From contig CAZMGV010000002.1 of assembly GCA_964565925.1 (NCBI GenBank), positions 124,001 to 188,000 of the forward strand: a stretch of DNA of 64,000 bases, written 5' to 3'. The DNA is from CAZMGV01 sp964565925. Its GTDB lineage: Bacteria; JAGRBM01; JAHCIT01. A program made the translations under genes and the position numbers. Each line of letters opens with the position of its first letter. Position 1 is the stretch's first letter. Below the pieces are notes generated by a model. It was not told where the DNA came from. It did no database searches and saw nothing but the letters and a program-made list of their open reading frames with translations. This document shows, piece by piece, positions 16,789 through 26,544 of this stretch.

Positions 16789-19449
16789 TTACCCCTTCAG
16801 CTTCTCTTTCCAGCGGACGAGCAGGTTGAGCGCGTCGACCGGTTTCGTGTTGTCCGGGTCGAGGCGCGCGAGCTCCCGTTCCAGCTCGCGCATGACCACG
16901 TCCTTGGGGTCGCCCAGCAGATCCATCTGGGGCGGAGGCGGCTGGTTTTTTTTCGCCGCCTTTCCGGACGCGCCCGGCTGGACGTGCAATGCCGTCTGCC
17001 CCGACGAGCCGTTTTCGAGGTCGCCGAGGATCTTCTTCGCGCGGGCGAGCACGTCTTTGGGCAGGCCCGCCAGCTGCGCCACCTGAATGCCGTAGCTCTT
17101 GGGGGCCGAGCCCCGCTCCAGCGTGTGCAGAAAGACGATCTCGTCCTGCCACTCGCGGCAAGCCACCGTGTAGTTCACGCAGCGCTCGTGGGTCTCGGTG
17201 ATTTTCGTGAGTTCGTGGTAGTGCGTGGCGAAAATCGTCCGCGTGCCGCCGCCTATGCCGCCTGAACCCGGCAGGTCGTGCAGGTATTCCGCCACCGCCC
17301 AGGCGATCGAGAGGCCATCAAAAGTGGAGGTGCCCCGGCCGATCTCGTCCAGCAGCACGAGACTCCGGGGCGTCACACGCCGGAGTATCGCCGCCGTCTC
17401 GGTCATCTCCATCATGAAGGTCGAGAGCCCGCGCGCCAGCGCGTCCGACGCCCCCACGCGGGTGAACACCCGGTCCACGAGGCCGATCTTCGCCTTCGCC
17501 GCCGGCACGAACGAGCCGGTCTGGGCGAGGATGGCGATCAGCGCCACCTGCCGCATGATGGTCGACTTACCGGCCATGTTCGGGCCGGTGAGGATCAGCA
17601 CCTGTTCCCGTTCGCCGTCCAGCACGAGGTCGTTGGGCGTGAACCGGTCCCGGCCCACGGCCTTTTCCACCACCGGGTGGCGCCCGCCCTGGATGGACAG
17701 CACCCGAGTGCCGACCAGCTCCGGCCGGGTCCACTGCTCCGTATCGGCCAGTTCCGAAAGCGCCGAACAGACGTCCAGCTCGGCGAGCAGCCGCGCCTGG
17801 GTCTTGAGGTCCGGTGTGCGTGCCTTCACCCGCGTCCGGAGTTCCACGAACCGCTCGTATTCAAGCTCTTTCAGCTTGTCCTCGGCATTGAGGACCTTCT
17901 CTTCGATCTCTTTCAGCTCGGGCGTCACATACCGTTCGGCGTTGGTGAGCGTCTGGCGGCGGATCCACTCGGGCGGCACCCGGTCCTTGTGGGTGTTCGT
18001 CACTTCGAGGAAATACCCGAACACCCGGTTGAACCCGACCTTTAAGCTCGGAATCTGGGTCCGTTCCTTCTCGGCCGCCTCGATCTTCGCAATCACGGCC
18101 CGGCCGCCCGAGCGCAGCTCCCGCAGCTCGTCGATCTGCGGGTCGGCTCCTTCACGCAGCAGGCCGCCCTCTTTGAGTCCCACCGGCGGGTCGTCTTTCA
18201 GCCACCGGCGGATGTCGTCGCGGATTTCGGGCAGCGGATTAAGCCCCGCCCGGATGCGGCGGATCTCTCCGTCTTCCAGATGACCGGTGAGCTTCGCCAG
18301 TTCCGGTATTTTTTCGAGCGTCGCGGCCAGCGCGACGAGGTCTCGGGCTGAGGCCGACTCAAGCGAGATCCGGGCGAGGATTCTCTCGATGTCGGCGGTG
18401 CGTTCCAGATGTTCCCGGACGCTGCGGCGCGTGGGACCGTCCACGAGCAGCGCTTCGACAGCCCCCAGCCGCGCGGTGATCACGGCCGGGTCGATCAGCG
18501 GATAGCGGAGCCGCTGCTTGAGGAGTCTCGATCCGGCCGCCGTCTTCGTCCGGTCGACCGCCGAGACAAGCGTGTTCTTCTCGGTTCCGTCCGACTGGCT
18601 GCGGAAGATCTCCAGGTGCGCGAGCGTCCGGTCGTCGAGCAGCATCGCCTGCTGGGATGCCAAGGGGCGCATCTCGTTCAGGTGTGCGAGCGCCGCCTTC
18701 TGGGTCTCCCGGACATAACCGATCAGCGCACCAGCGGCTCGCAGGCCCGCCTCGCCAAGTCCCAGCCCCTCGGTCGTGGCGAGCCCGAACTGCTGGCGGA
18801 TCAGGTCGTTCGCCTTGCGCCCGTCGAACCGGACCGCCTCGGCCTGCTGCAGGAAGCACTCCTGCGCAAACCGGGGCGGCGTGTAGCCGTCCGGGTACAG
18901 CAGCTCGCACGGCGAGAGCCGGAGCAGTTCCAGCTCCAGATCTTCCGCCGACACCGGCTCGGCCACCGGGAAGTCGCCGGTGGCGAGATCGATAGCCGCA
19001 AGCCCCGCCCGGCCACCTCCGCTTGCCGAAGTATCGGTCCAGACGGCGGCGACGTATCGGCTTTCGCGCTCGGCGCCTTCTTTCAGATGCAGGCCGGGCG
19101 TGAACACCCGGACCACGTCGCGTTTCACCAGCCCTTTGACCAGCTTCGGGTCTTCGAGCTGCTCGCAGAGCGCCACCTTGAACCCGAGCGGAAGCAGCCG
19201 CTCGATATACGCCTGCGCCGCATGGTGCGGGACACCCGCCATCGGGATGGCGTCTTCGGACTTGGAACGGGACGTCAGGACCAGTTCCAGAACCGGCGCT
19301 ATCTTCTCGGCGTCCTCGAAGAACAGCTCGTAGAAATCCCCCATCCGGAAGAACAGGACGCAGTCGGGGTACTGGGCCTTGAGGCGGCGCCACTGCTCCA
19401 TGGCCGGGGACAGCTCTTTACCGCCGGATGTAGGGGATTTCTCGGACAT
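16789..19449 (-). CDS. mutS: DNA mismatch repair protein MutS
   Basis: At 886 residues this is full-length MutS. The N-terminal mismatch-recognition domain carries the Phe-x-Glu reading motif in MGDFYELF (residues ~38-45). Connector and lever domains follow. The C-terminal ABC-type ATPase has Walker A GPNMAGKST near residues 620-628, a Walker B region LVLLDEIGRGTSTFDG, and FATHYHELT. The protein binds base mismatches as a dimer and recruits MutL. A short linker containing PPPPQ lies before the final helix-turn-helix region, as in other MutS proteins. It is probably co-transcribed with the downstream small exported protein. Confidence 0.98.
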   Translation of the reverse strand: MSEKSPTSGGKELSPAMEQWRRLKAQYPDCVLFFRMGDFYELFFEDAEKIAPVLELVLTSRSKSEDAIPMAGVPHHAAQAYIERLLPLGFKVALCEQLEDPKLVKGLVKRDVVRVFTPGLHLKEGAERESRYVAAVWTDTSASGGGRAGLAAIDLATGDFPVAEPVSAEDLELELLRLSPCELLYPDGYTPPRFAQECFLQQAEAVRFDGRKANDLIRQQFGLATTEGLGLGEAGLRAAGALIGYVRETQKAALAHLNEMRPLASQQAMLLDDRTLAHLEIFRSQSDGTEKNTLVSAVDRTKTAAGSRLLKQRLRYPLIDPAVITARLGAVEALLVDGPTRRSVREHLERTADIERILARISLESASARDLVALAATLEKIPELAKLTGHLEDGEIRRIRAGLNPLPEIRDDIRRWLKDDPPVGLKEGGLLREGADPQIDELRELRSGGRAVIAKIEAAEKERTQIPSLKVGFNRVFGYFLEVTNTHKDRVPPEWIRRQTLTNAERYVTPELKEIEEKVLNAEDKLKELEYERFVELRTRVKARTPDLKTQARLLAELDVCSALSELADTEQWTRPELVGTRVLSIQGGRHPVVEKAVGRDRFTPNDLVLDGEREQVLILTGPNMAGKSTIMRQVALIAILAQTGSFVPAAKAKIGLVDRVFTRVGASDALARGLSTFMMEMTETAAILRRVTPRSLVLLDEIGRGTSTFDGLSIAWAVAEYLHDLPGSGGIGGGTRTIFATHYHELTKITETHERCVNYTVACREWQDEIVFLHTLERGSAPKSYGIQVAQLAGLPKDVLARAKKILGDLENGSSGQTALHVQPGASGKAAKKNQPPPPQMDLLGDPKDVVMRELERELARLDPDNTKPVDALNLLVRWKEKLKG

Positions 19450-19524
19450 TCAGAACGGTTAAATAGCGCAGGTCCGGGGCCGGGCAAAGGCGGCCGGAAA
19501 AGTCTCTGGCGGCTTTAAAAGCGA

Positions 19525-19553
19525 AAAGCCGGGCCCCGAAGGGTCCCGGCTTT
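19525..19553 (-). terminator. Rho-independent terminator of the lipoprotein gene
   Basis: On the minus strand AAAGCCGGG and CCCGGCTTT pair around a short loop, followed by TTTTCGCTTTT. It lies just after the stop of the 19598-20524 gene and before mutS, so mutS needs its own promoter between 19450 and 19525. Confidence 0.75.
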
Positions 19554-19597
19554 CTGCTTTCAGTACCGGCCGAAGGCCGGCACAAAACGTCAGGCCC

Positions 19598-20524
19598 TTA
19601 CTTCTCGTAGGCGCTGCACTTGCCGACCGCGCCAGCCCCGCAAGGAGCTTCAATGCCGGGACAGTTGTTGCTGGTTCCGTAGTGGAACCCGCTGAGACCC
19701 ATGGATTCGTTGACGAACCCCGAGTTCAGATAGTTGAAGTAGCCGTTATCGGTGTCGATCTGCATCGCCGGAGATTCCGGATTCTCGGTCGCCGTGAACG
19801 AGACGTCCTTAGTCGGAACGACCTTCTTTACCGCACTGGAGATTGTTGCGCTCGTAGCGGTCAGGTCGTCGGCGGTCAGATCGCCGGTAACGGTAAAGGT
19901 CGGGTCGAAGAACCCGGCGTTGATTTCTTCCGTGATCGTTCCCTGTGTCGAGGCGACAAAATCCTGCCCGACGGAGACCAGCCACAGCTTGTCGGTGTCG
20001 TAGACCGCCCCGAACATGATCGCGTAGTCGCTTCCGGAATAGGAAGCCGAATCAATGTTCCAGTAGGTGTTGCCGCAGACGGGGATGATGTCGGTCCCGG
20101 TGTTCAGCCCGAATACGACGCCCGTCTCGTCGCCTGTGCCCGTCAGGTCGCCTTCCAGAGTGCCTTCAGAGGTGATGGTCCCGGTGCTCGTATAGTCACC
20201 GGCGGTGAAGCTGTAGGTCGTCCCGCTGGCGGTACCGGTAATATCGTATTCGCCCGGTCCGTCGGTGATCACATCCTTTGGAGTGTACTCGATCGTCAGC
20301 GTACCGGTGATGTCGCCGGCTTCGCTCACGTCGAGCATGACGAGACCCTGGAGTTCCGGGTACGATTCGAACCCGACATTGCCGGGAGCCACATACCCGT
20401 CGATGACGAGCCCCGTCGCGTACGTGCCAGGCTTGAAAGATTCGTCTGCCGAAGTGCTGCAGGCGGCGGCACCGGCAAGAAGTGAAGCGGCCAGAAGGCC
20501 GTTGATCAGATTGCGTGTTTTCAT
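19598..20524 (-). CDS. Putative lipoprotein, unknown function
   Basis: The start at ATG 20524 is chosen because GGAAGGG precedes it and it opens directly with a signal sequence (MKTRNLINGLLAASLLAG). Cys22 after AAA is the likely lipidation site, although the lipobox is not ideal. The 308-residue mature part is beta-rich and Thr/Gly/Asp-rich (GTITSEGTLEGDLTGTGDETG, GNTYWNIDSASYSG) with no catalytic motif I recognise. It ends with several cysteines (NNCPGIEAPCGAGAVGKC) that could form disulfides. A terminator follows immediately, and it appears to be monocistronic. It is probably an outer-membrane or periplasmic lipoprotein. Confidence 0.75.
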   Translation of the reverse strand: MKTRNLINGLLAASLLAGAAACSTSADESFKPGTYATGLVIDGYVAPGNVGFESYPELQGLVMLDVSEAGDITGTLTIEYTPKDVITDGPGEYDITGTASGTTYSFTAGDYTSTGTITSEGTLEGDLTGTGDETGVVFGLNTGTDIIPVCGNTYWNIDSASYSGSDYAIMFGAVYDTDKLWLVSVGQDFVASTQGTITEEINAGFFDPTFTVTGDLTADDLTATSATISSAVKKVVPTKDVSFTATENPESPAMQIDTDNGYFNYLNSGFVNESMGLSGFHYGTSNNCPGIEAPCGAGAVGKCSAYEK

Positions 20525-20691
20525 ATGCGTTTCCCTTCCGCGTGACCGCGGCCAGATCATTATTATGAATCGCAAAAGTAGACCAAATTCGCGGGCGAGG
20601 AAAGGAGGCGGCCCCCTCCGTAAACCTTCCGTAGAGAAATCCGCGTCCCGTTGCCCGTTTTCGCCGTTTCAGGTATCCGTTACGAAGGCAT

Positions 20692-21195
20692 ATGAAGAAA
20701 ATCCGCCTCGAACTCGTCGCCCCGGTCCCCCGCTCAACCTTTATCGAGATCTACGACGGCGACGACTTCCGGAACTTCGTCATGCAGAACCACCCCCATA
20801 TCGGATCGGTGGAGATTCTCGAAAAACGCGAGGACGAAAACGTCCGCTACGTCCGATCCCGGACCACGATGAAGATCGACCTGCCCGGCTTCCTGTCGGT
20901 ACTCAAGAACGTGGTGAAGCCGCACAACGAGGAAGAGCAGACCTTCTACAAGAAGGAACACCGGGTCGAGTTCCGGTCGCATTCGAGCATCTCGAAATCC
21001 TACGGACGGGTCAGCTACCTGGCGGACAGCCCCACGGAAACCCGCCGCGTGGTCGAGCTAGAACTGGAGGCGATCCACATCCCCGGCTTCCTCAGGCACC
21101 GGGCCGAGGAGTTCTTCGCCGACAAGGCACGCGAGCAGATCCAGTTCTACCAGCAGATCATCAACCGGTATTTCGCGGAACGTAAGGCGGTCTGA
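20692..21195 (+). CDS. Conserved hypothetical protein (possible SRPBCC/START-like fold)
   Basis: I cannot name this 167-residue cytoplasmic protein. It has no signal peptide or membrane helix. The pattern of long antiparallel strands (VRYVRSRTTMKIDLPGF, TFYKKEHRVEFRSHSS, RVSYLADSPTETRRVVELELEA) followed by a long C-terminal helix (RAEEFFADKAREQIQFYQQIINRYF) resembles lipid-binding SRPBCC or DUF2505-type proteins. That fold call is inference. The ATG is preceded by GAAGG. The gene is divergent from the lipoprotein and converges on lon across a shared terminator. Confidence 0.7.
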   Translation: MKKIRLELVAPVPRSTFIEIYDGDDFRNFVMQNHPHIGSVEILEKREDENVRYVRSRTTMKIDLPGFLSVLKNVVKPHNEEEQTFYKKEHRVEFRSHSSISKSYGRVSYLADSPTETRRVVELELEAIHIPGFLRHRAEEFFADKAREQIQFYQQIINRYFAERKAV

Positions 21196-21246
21196 CCCCG
21201 GCAGATCGGCCGTGACCCGGCACCGCCCGGGAATAACGCCGAAAGA

Positions 21247-21279
21247 AAAACGCCCCCGGAAATTCCGGGGGCGTTTTTT
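21247..21279. terminator. Bidirectional Rho-independent terminator
   Basis: CGCCCCCGG and CCGGGGGCG form a 9-bp stem with an AAATT loop. It has an A-tract on the left and T6 on the right (21274-21279). It serves the convergent 20692 gene and lon. Confidence 0.9.
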
Positions 21280-21294
21280 CGTGCCGGGCGCCTG

Positions 21295-23745
21295 TCAGAC
21301 CGCTTCGATGCGGGTCGGCCACAGGGACTGGCCCGTCGAAGGCGGCTTCATCAGCGCGGGGATATCCGCTTCCGGCACGAGCACGTACTGGAACAGCTCT
21401 TCCATGCGCGTGATGAAGACGAACTCGATATCCTTGCGAACCTGTTCGTCCATCTCCATGACATCCGGCTCGTTGCGCTTGCACATCACAATGCGCTTGA
21501 TTCCGGCGCGGCGGGCCGCAAGGACTTTCTCCTTGATACCGCCCACCGGCAGGACATTGCCGCGCAGGGTGATCTCGCCCGTCATGGCCGTGTCGCTGCG
21601 GACCGGACGGCTGGTGAGCAGCGACGTGATCGCCGCCAGCATCGTCACGCCCGCCGACGGGCCGTCCTTCTGGATAGCGCCCGCCGGAACGTGGATGTGC
21701 AGGTCGTTCTTCTGGAACACCTCGTCCGGGATGCCGAGCTTGCTGGCGTTGGCGCGCACGAAGGAGAGTGCCGCCTGGGCGGACTCCTTCATGACGTCAC
21801 CCAGCTGGCCGGTGAGCTGCAGACCGCCCTTGCCGGTCATGATCGTCGCCTCGATAAAGAGGATGTCGCCGCCCACCGGCGTCCAGGCAAGGCCCGTCGC
21901 CACACCGCTCGTCGCCAGCCTCTCGGCCGTGTCGAGAATGAACTTCTTCTGGCCCAGGTACTTGTGGAGTTCCTTGGACGACACGACGATCTTTTCGGAC
22001 GGGGCGCCCTCTTCGCGGCTGGCCACTTCCTTGGCCACCGCACGGCACACCGACGCCAGCTCGCGCTCGAAGTTTCGAAGGCCCGCTTCGCGCGTGTACG
22101 AGTGGATGATGTCGTTGATCGCGTCCTCGGTGATCTCGATCATGCCGGGCTGGAGCGCGTGATTCTCCAGCTGGCGCGGGACAAGATACTTCTTCGCGAT
22201 CTGCAGTTTCTCCTCGGCCGTGTAGCCGGGGATCTCGATCACCTCCATGCGGTCGCGCAGGGGCGCCGGGATGGGGTCGAGCTGGTTCGCCGTCGCGATG
22301 AAGAACACCTTGGACAGGTCGAAGTGCACGTCCAGGTAGTGATCCTGGAATGAGTTGTTCTGTTCCGGGTCCAGCACCTCGAGGAGCGCGGACGACGGAT
22401 CGCCCCGGAAGTCCGAGCCGATCTTGTCCACTTCGTCGAGGATGAACACCGGGTTATTGGAACCCGCGCGCTTGATCCCCTGCACGACCTTGCCCGGCAG
22501 CGCGCCGACGTAGGTGCGGCGGTGGCCACGGATCTCGGCCTCGTCGCGCACGCCGCCCAGCGACATGCGGACGAACTTGCGTTCGAGCGCGCGCGCCACG
22601 GACTTGCCGAGCGACGTCTTGCCCACGCCCGGGGGACCCACGAGACAAAGAATCGGGCCCTTCATGTCAGGCTTGAGCTTCCTGACCGCGAGGTATTCGA
22701 GAATGCGCTTCTTCACCTTGTCGAGGCCGTAGTGGTCCTCGTTCAGGATGGCTTCGGCCTTCTTGATCTCGAGCGTGTCCTTGGTCGTGATGGACCACGG
22801 CATGTCGACCAGCCAGTCGAGGTACGTCCGGCTGACGGTGTATTCGCTGGAGGCCGGCGACATCCGGGACAGGCGCTTCAGCTCGTTGTCGGCCGCCGTC
22901 TTGGCGTCCTCGGGCATGTTCGCCTTCTCGATCTTCGCCCGCAGCTCGTCCATCTCGTCCGAACGGTCGTCGGTCTCGCCCAGCTCCTTGCGGATCGCCT
23001 TGAGCTGCTCGCGCAGATAATATTCGCGCTGGTTCTTGTCCATCTCCGAGCGGACCTCGAAGTTGATCTTCTGGGTCAGCTCGAGAACATGCACCTCGTT
23101 CTGGAGCAGCGTCATGACCTTCTGCAGGCGCGTCATGAGGTCGACCGTTTCCAGGATCTCCTGCCGCTTGTCGATGGCGATATTGATATGCCCGGCGATG
23201 AGGTAGGCGAGGTAGTTCGGGTCCTCGACGTTCTCGATCACCTGTCCCGCTTCATCGGGGATATTCGGCGACAGCTCGATGGCGCGCTGGGCCTGCGTCT
23301 TGAGGTTGCGGACAATCGCCTGGATGTGCGACTCGACCCCCTGCGGGATCGAATCGGGAATCACCTCGATACGGGCGAAGTGGTAGGGCTCCGTGCGCAG
23401 GCCTTCCACGATCTTGAACCGCACGAGCCCCTCGACCACGAGGTTCTCCGTGTCCTGGTTCACCTTGAAGGTCTTGACGATCTTGGCGGCCGTTCCGTAG
23501 CCGTACACGTCCGTCCAGAGCGGGTCTTCCGTCATGGGCGATCGCTGCGTGACGACGCCGATGATCTTGTCCTTTTTCAGGGCATCCTCGACCAGATTCA
23601 CCGACTTTTTGCGGCCCACCGACAGCGGAATATAGGCGCCGGGGTACAGCACCGAATTCCGGAGCGGAAGGATCGGGATCTCGCTCGGAATGGAGTTTGG
23701 GTCCATTTTTCCCTGACTTTTGAAGTACTGGTCGAAGATTTTCAT
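21295..23745 (-). CDS. lon: ATP-dependent protease Lon
   Basis: This 816-residue LonA protease is complete. The N-terminal substrate-binding domain begins IPILPLRNSVLYPG. A coiled middle is followed by an AAA+ module with Walker A GPPGVGKTS (near residue 370) and Walker B VFILDEVDKIG. The C-terminal serine-lysine peptidase has Ser near residue 695 in KDGPSAGVTML and the catalytic Lys near 738 in GGIKEKVLAA. It degrades misfolded and regulatory proteins in the cytoplasm. The 225-base upstream gap holds its promoter region and a small hairpin (AACCAC/GTGGTT, 23807-23825). htrA lies just upstream on the same strand, clustering two stress proteases. Confidence 0.98.
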   Translation of the reverse strand: MKIFDQYFKSQGKMDPNSIPSEIPILPLRNSVLYPGAYIPLSVGRKKSVNLVEDALKKDKIIGVVTQRSPMTEDPLWTDVYGYGTAAKIVKTFKVNQDTENLVVEGLVRFKIVEGLRTEPYHFARIEVIPDSIPQGVESHIQAIVRNLKTQAQRAIELSPNIPDEAGQVIENVEDPNYLAYLIAGHINIAIDKRQEILETVDLMTRLQKVMTLLQNEVHVLELTQKINFEVRSEMDKNQREYYLREQLKAIRKELGETDDRSDEMDELRAKIEKANMPEDAKTAADNELKRLSRMSPASSEYTVSRTYLDWLVDMPWSITTKDTLEIKKAEAILNEDHYGLDKVKKRILEYLAVRKLKPDMKGPILCLVGPPGVGKTSLGKSVARALERKFVRMSLGGVRDEAEIRGHRRTYVGALPGKVVQGIKRAGSNNPVFILDEVDKIGSDFRGDPSSALLEVLDPEQNNSFQDHYLDVHFDLSKVFFIATANQLDPIPAPLRDRMEVIEIPGYTAEEKLQIAKKYLVPRQLENHALQPGMIEITEDAINDIIHSYTREAGLRNFERELASVCRAVAKEVASREEGAPSEKIVVSSKELHKYLGQKKFILDTAERLATSGVATGLAWTPVGGDILFIEATIMTGKGGLQLTGQLGDVMKESAQAALSFVRANASKLGIPDEVFQKNDLHIHVPAGAIQKDGPSAGVTMLAAITSLLTSRPVRSDTAMTGEITLRGNVLPVGGIKEKVLAARRAGIKRIVMCKRNEPDVMEMDEQVRKDIEFVFITRMEELFQYVLVPEADIPALMKPPSTGQSLWPTRIEAV

Positions 23746-23970
23746 GTATCTGGTTCGCTCCGGTGCCGGTTAAACGCATCCACTAAAGGGCACGTTCTCA
23801 CAACGTAACCACTGATTCGGTGGTTTTCGACAGGACACAGGTCACATTACAAAAAAATCCAATGACGCAGTGCGCCCCGGCATATGGGCCACCCGGAGAA
23901 CACCACGTTCTCCTGCGTCCGCCTGCAGCCGTTCCCGCCGGTAATCTCCCGGTACTGGAAGACGTCGGCG

Positions 23971-25572
23971 CTACTTCAGCTTCACCAGAACGATCTGGGG
24001 CTGCCCCTGCCGCACGACCCGGAAGAGGATACGTCCGGTCGGTTTGGCTTCTTTCACGGCGTCCACGAGATCCTTCACCATCTTCACCTGGCGGTTGCCG
24101 GCTTCGACGACCACGTCGCCCTGACGCAGGCCGGCCTGGAACGCGGGGCTTCCGGGCTGCACCTGGGTCACCAGCGCGCCGTCGGTTTCGGGAGCAACAC
24201 CTGCCCGCTGGCGGAGTTCAGGCGTAAGGTTCTGGACTTCGATACCGAGCACATCGGTCGTCGTCTCCGTCTGACCGCCGGCGTCGTCGGCCGGTCCGCC
24301 CGGCTGACCGTCGTCTTTCATTTCCGTCAGCACGACATCGACCGACTTCGGCTTGCCGTCACGGATGATATCCGCTTTCGACTTCTGGCCGATGGGGGCG
24401 AGCGCCACGATCTTGGGCAGGTCGTTGTTCTTCTCCACGGTCGAACCGTTGAACTTCACGATCACGTCCTTGGGCTTGATACCGGCCGTGGCGGCGGGCG
24501 ATCCGTCAACCACGTTGGCCACCAGCGCGCCCTTGGAATCCGGAAGACCGAGGGCTTCGGCCAGATCCTTGTCCATGGGCTGGATGTAGACGCCCAGCCA
24601 CGCGCGGTGGACCTTGCCTTCCTTGAGCTGCGGCAGGAGGTCCTTGATCATGTTGATCGGGATGGCGAAGCCGATCCCCTGTGCCGCGGCGTTGATCGCC
24701 GTGTTGATGCCGACCACGCGGCCGTCGAGTCCCAGCAGCGGTCCGCCCGAGTTGCCGGGGTTGATGGCCGTGTCGGTCTGGATGAAATCGTCGTAGGAAC
24801 CCATGCCGATCTCGCGGCCCTTGGCCGAAATAATACCCAGCGTCACCGTGTTGGAGAGGCCGAACGGATTGCCGATGGCGAGCACCCAGTCGCCCACGTC
24901 CATCTGGTCCGAATCGCCCAGATCGACCGCGGGCAACGGGTCCTTGGTGTCGGCCTGGAGCAGCGCCACGTCGATCTTCGGATCGCGGCCGATGATCTTG
25001 GCGTGCAGTTCGCGGCTGTCCTTGAGGACGACGATGATGTCTTCCGCGTTATCGATCACATGATTGTTCGTCAGGATCAGGCCTGATTTGTCGATGATAA
25101 AACCGGAACCCAGGCTGTCGCGGGGGCCGTCGTTCGGCATCTGGTCGAAGAAACGGTCCATGAAACCGGGGCCGAAGAACTCGTCGAAAGGCGAACGGCC
25201 GCGCGGACCGCCCTGCCCGCCGGGGCCGCCAGGCCCTCCGGGCCCGCCCGGGCCGCCGCGGGAGAACTGCTGGCGCTTCACTTTCGCGTGGACCTTGAGG
25301 TTCACCACCGCCGGGCCGACCGACTTCACAAGCGGCGCGAGCGACGGCATGGCGACGAGCGCCGGTTTGGCGGCCGACATCTTCGGCGCGTCGGCGGCGT
25401 TCGCCGTCATCATGGTCTGCTGGTCCGCGACTTCGGAACCGGCCGTCAGTGGCGCCGCTTCCGTACTCTTTGCCCGGTGGAAGAGGTCCGCGACGTGCAG
25501 TCCGGCGGGGGCGAAAAACATCCCCGCGATAAAGACTCCCGCGATTCCGGCGATCTGGAGAAACCTGCGCAT
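23971..25572 (-). CDS. htrA: Do-family periplasmic serine protease (HtrA/DegQ type) with a Gly-Gly-Pro insert
   Basis: This 533-residue protein has an N-terminal signal or anchor helix (QIAGIAGVFIAGMFFAPAG), a chymotrypsin-like domain and two PDZ domains. The catalytic triad is visible: His171 (LTNNHVID), Asp201 (KIDVALLQ) and Ser275 (PGNSGGPL). PDZ1 begins near HRAWLGVYIQPM, PDZ2 near VLGIEVQNL. Between strands one and two, where DegP/DegQ have the regulatory LA loop, residues 106-126 are a run of GGP triplets ending in PRGR. It refolds or degrades damaged envelope proteins. It is probably transcribed alone, upstream of lon. DegP and DegQ cannot be told apart here. Confidence 0.95.
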   Translation of the reverse strand: MRRFLQIAGIAGVFIAGMFFAPAGLHVADLFHRAKSTEAAPLTAGSEVADQQTMMTANAADAPKMSAAKPALVAMPSLAPLVKSVGPAVVNLKVHAKVKRQQFSRGGPGGPGGPGGPGGQGGPRGRSPFDEFFGPGFMDRFFDQMPNDGPRDSLGSGFIIDKSGLILTNNHVIDNAEDIIVVLKDSRELHAKIIGRDPKIDVALLQADTKDPLPAVDLGDSDQMDVGDWVLAIGNPFGLSNTVTLGIISAKGREIGMGSYDDFIQTDTAINPGNSGGPLLGLDGRVVGINTAINAAAQGIGFAIPINMIKDLLPQLKEGKVHRAWLGVYIQPMDKDLAEALGLPDSKGALVANVVDGSPAATAGIKPKDVIVKFNGSTVEKNNDLPKIVALAPIGQKSKADIIRDGKPKSVDVVLTEMKDDGQPGGPADDAGGQTETTTDVLGIEVQNLTPELRQRAGVAPETDGALVTQVQPGSPAFQAGLRQGDVVVEAGNRQVKMVKDLVDAVKEAKPTGRILFRVVRQGQPQIVLVKLK

Positions 25573-25647
25573 ACTGTTACTTAACCTCTCTGGCGGATAT
25601 CCGTCCGCACTCTGGAAATATGAACTGTAATCATCTGTGTTACGGGA

Positions 25648-26544
25648 TCAAACAGCGAGCGTCGCTGCGAATGCCCGGTCGACGGCCATCAGGTCCTGGT
25701 CCCTGTAGCCGGGAGCGTCCGCAGGGAGCTCGCCCGTTTTCCTGAGGGCAATCCGGTACCGCGTGGCGGCGGCCAGATTGTCGTGCCCCGTGGGATCGTT
25801 CCGCAGTGCCGGGGCCTTGTCCGGATTGCGGAAGAAATCACGGGTCGCCTTGAGGGCGAGAATTCTCGAGCGTTCGAACAGCTCGCGGTCGGGCTGGCGG
25901 CGGCCGCCCTTGTCCTGCCGGTCCACCCACCGGTGGAAACCCGGATGGGCCTGTGCGGCGAGCATTCCCTTGAAGAGGGACTTGTTCGCGGCAAACGGGA
26001 GGACGGGCGTCTCGATAATGCTCTCCAGCCAGGGGTCCACTTCGCGCCAGTGGCGGTCGTGGGCCTCGAGAGCCAGGGGTCCCAGTTTTGCGAGCAGCGG
26101 CGCGTCGAAACGCACTTCCCAGTAGGGGTGCGATGCCTTGGGCTGCGAGTAGGCTTTCACGAGCTGGGTCGGGATGAAGTAGTTGTGCGCGACGGTGTCC
26201 GCCGACAGGTGCGCAAGGTAACCCCACGCGAACGCCCGCTGGACATCGGTCTTCGCCTTCTCCACGAGCGGGAACGCCACATCCCAGTTATGGACGTGCT
26301 TGTCCCACTTCTTCGTGCGCTTCCAGACGCAGATATCGGCGCCCACGGTTCCGTAGATGAAAGCGAGCGGGTTGCGTTCCAGCACCGGCCGGATGGAGGC
26401 ATAGACAAACGAAATCTGGTCGAGCACCGACTGGCCGTACAGGACATGCGCGCCCCCGCCCCAGGCCAGGGCGTCGGCCGGAACGGCGAGCACGGCGGCA
26501 ACCGCCACAAGCAGTCCGGCAAACAGTAACCGTCGGTTATTCAT
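25648..26544 (-). CDS. Secreted zinc-dependent phospholipase C family protein
   Basis: The start at ATG 26544 gives a 298-residue protein with a clear signal peptide cleaved at ADALA|W. In the zinc phospholipase C family the mature protein begins with Trp, whose free amino group binds zinc, and that is exactly what the sequence predicts (Trp28 then GGGAH). Further ligands fit the family: His33, Asp70 (TVGADIC), His83/85 (KHVHNWD), His112, Asp116 and His120 (AHLSADTVAHNY). Family members cleave phospholipid head groups, but many environmental homologues are unstudied. Ribosome-binding site evidence is weak; an in-frame ATG at 26574 would lengthen the signal peptide by ten residues. Confidence 0.88.
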   Translation of the reverse strand: MNNRRLLFAGLLVAVAAVLAVPADALAWGGGAHVLYGQSVLDQISFVYASIRPVLERNPLAFIYGTVGADICVWKRTKKWDKHVHNWDVAFPLVEKAKTDVQRAFAWGYLAHLSADTVAHNYFIPTQLVKAYSQPKASHPYWEVRFDAPLLAKLGPLALEAHDRHWREVDPWLESIIETPVLPFAANKSLFKGMLAAQAHPGFHRWVDRQDKGGRRQPDRELFERSRILALKATRDFFRNPDKAPALRNDPTGHDNLAAATRYRIALRKTGELPADAPGYRDQDLMAVDRAFAATLAV

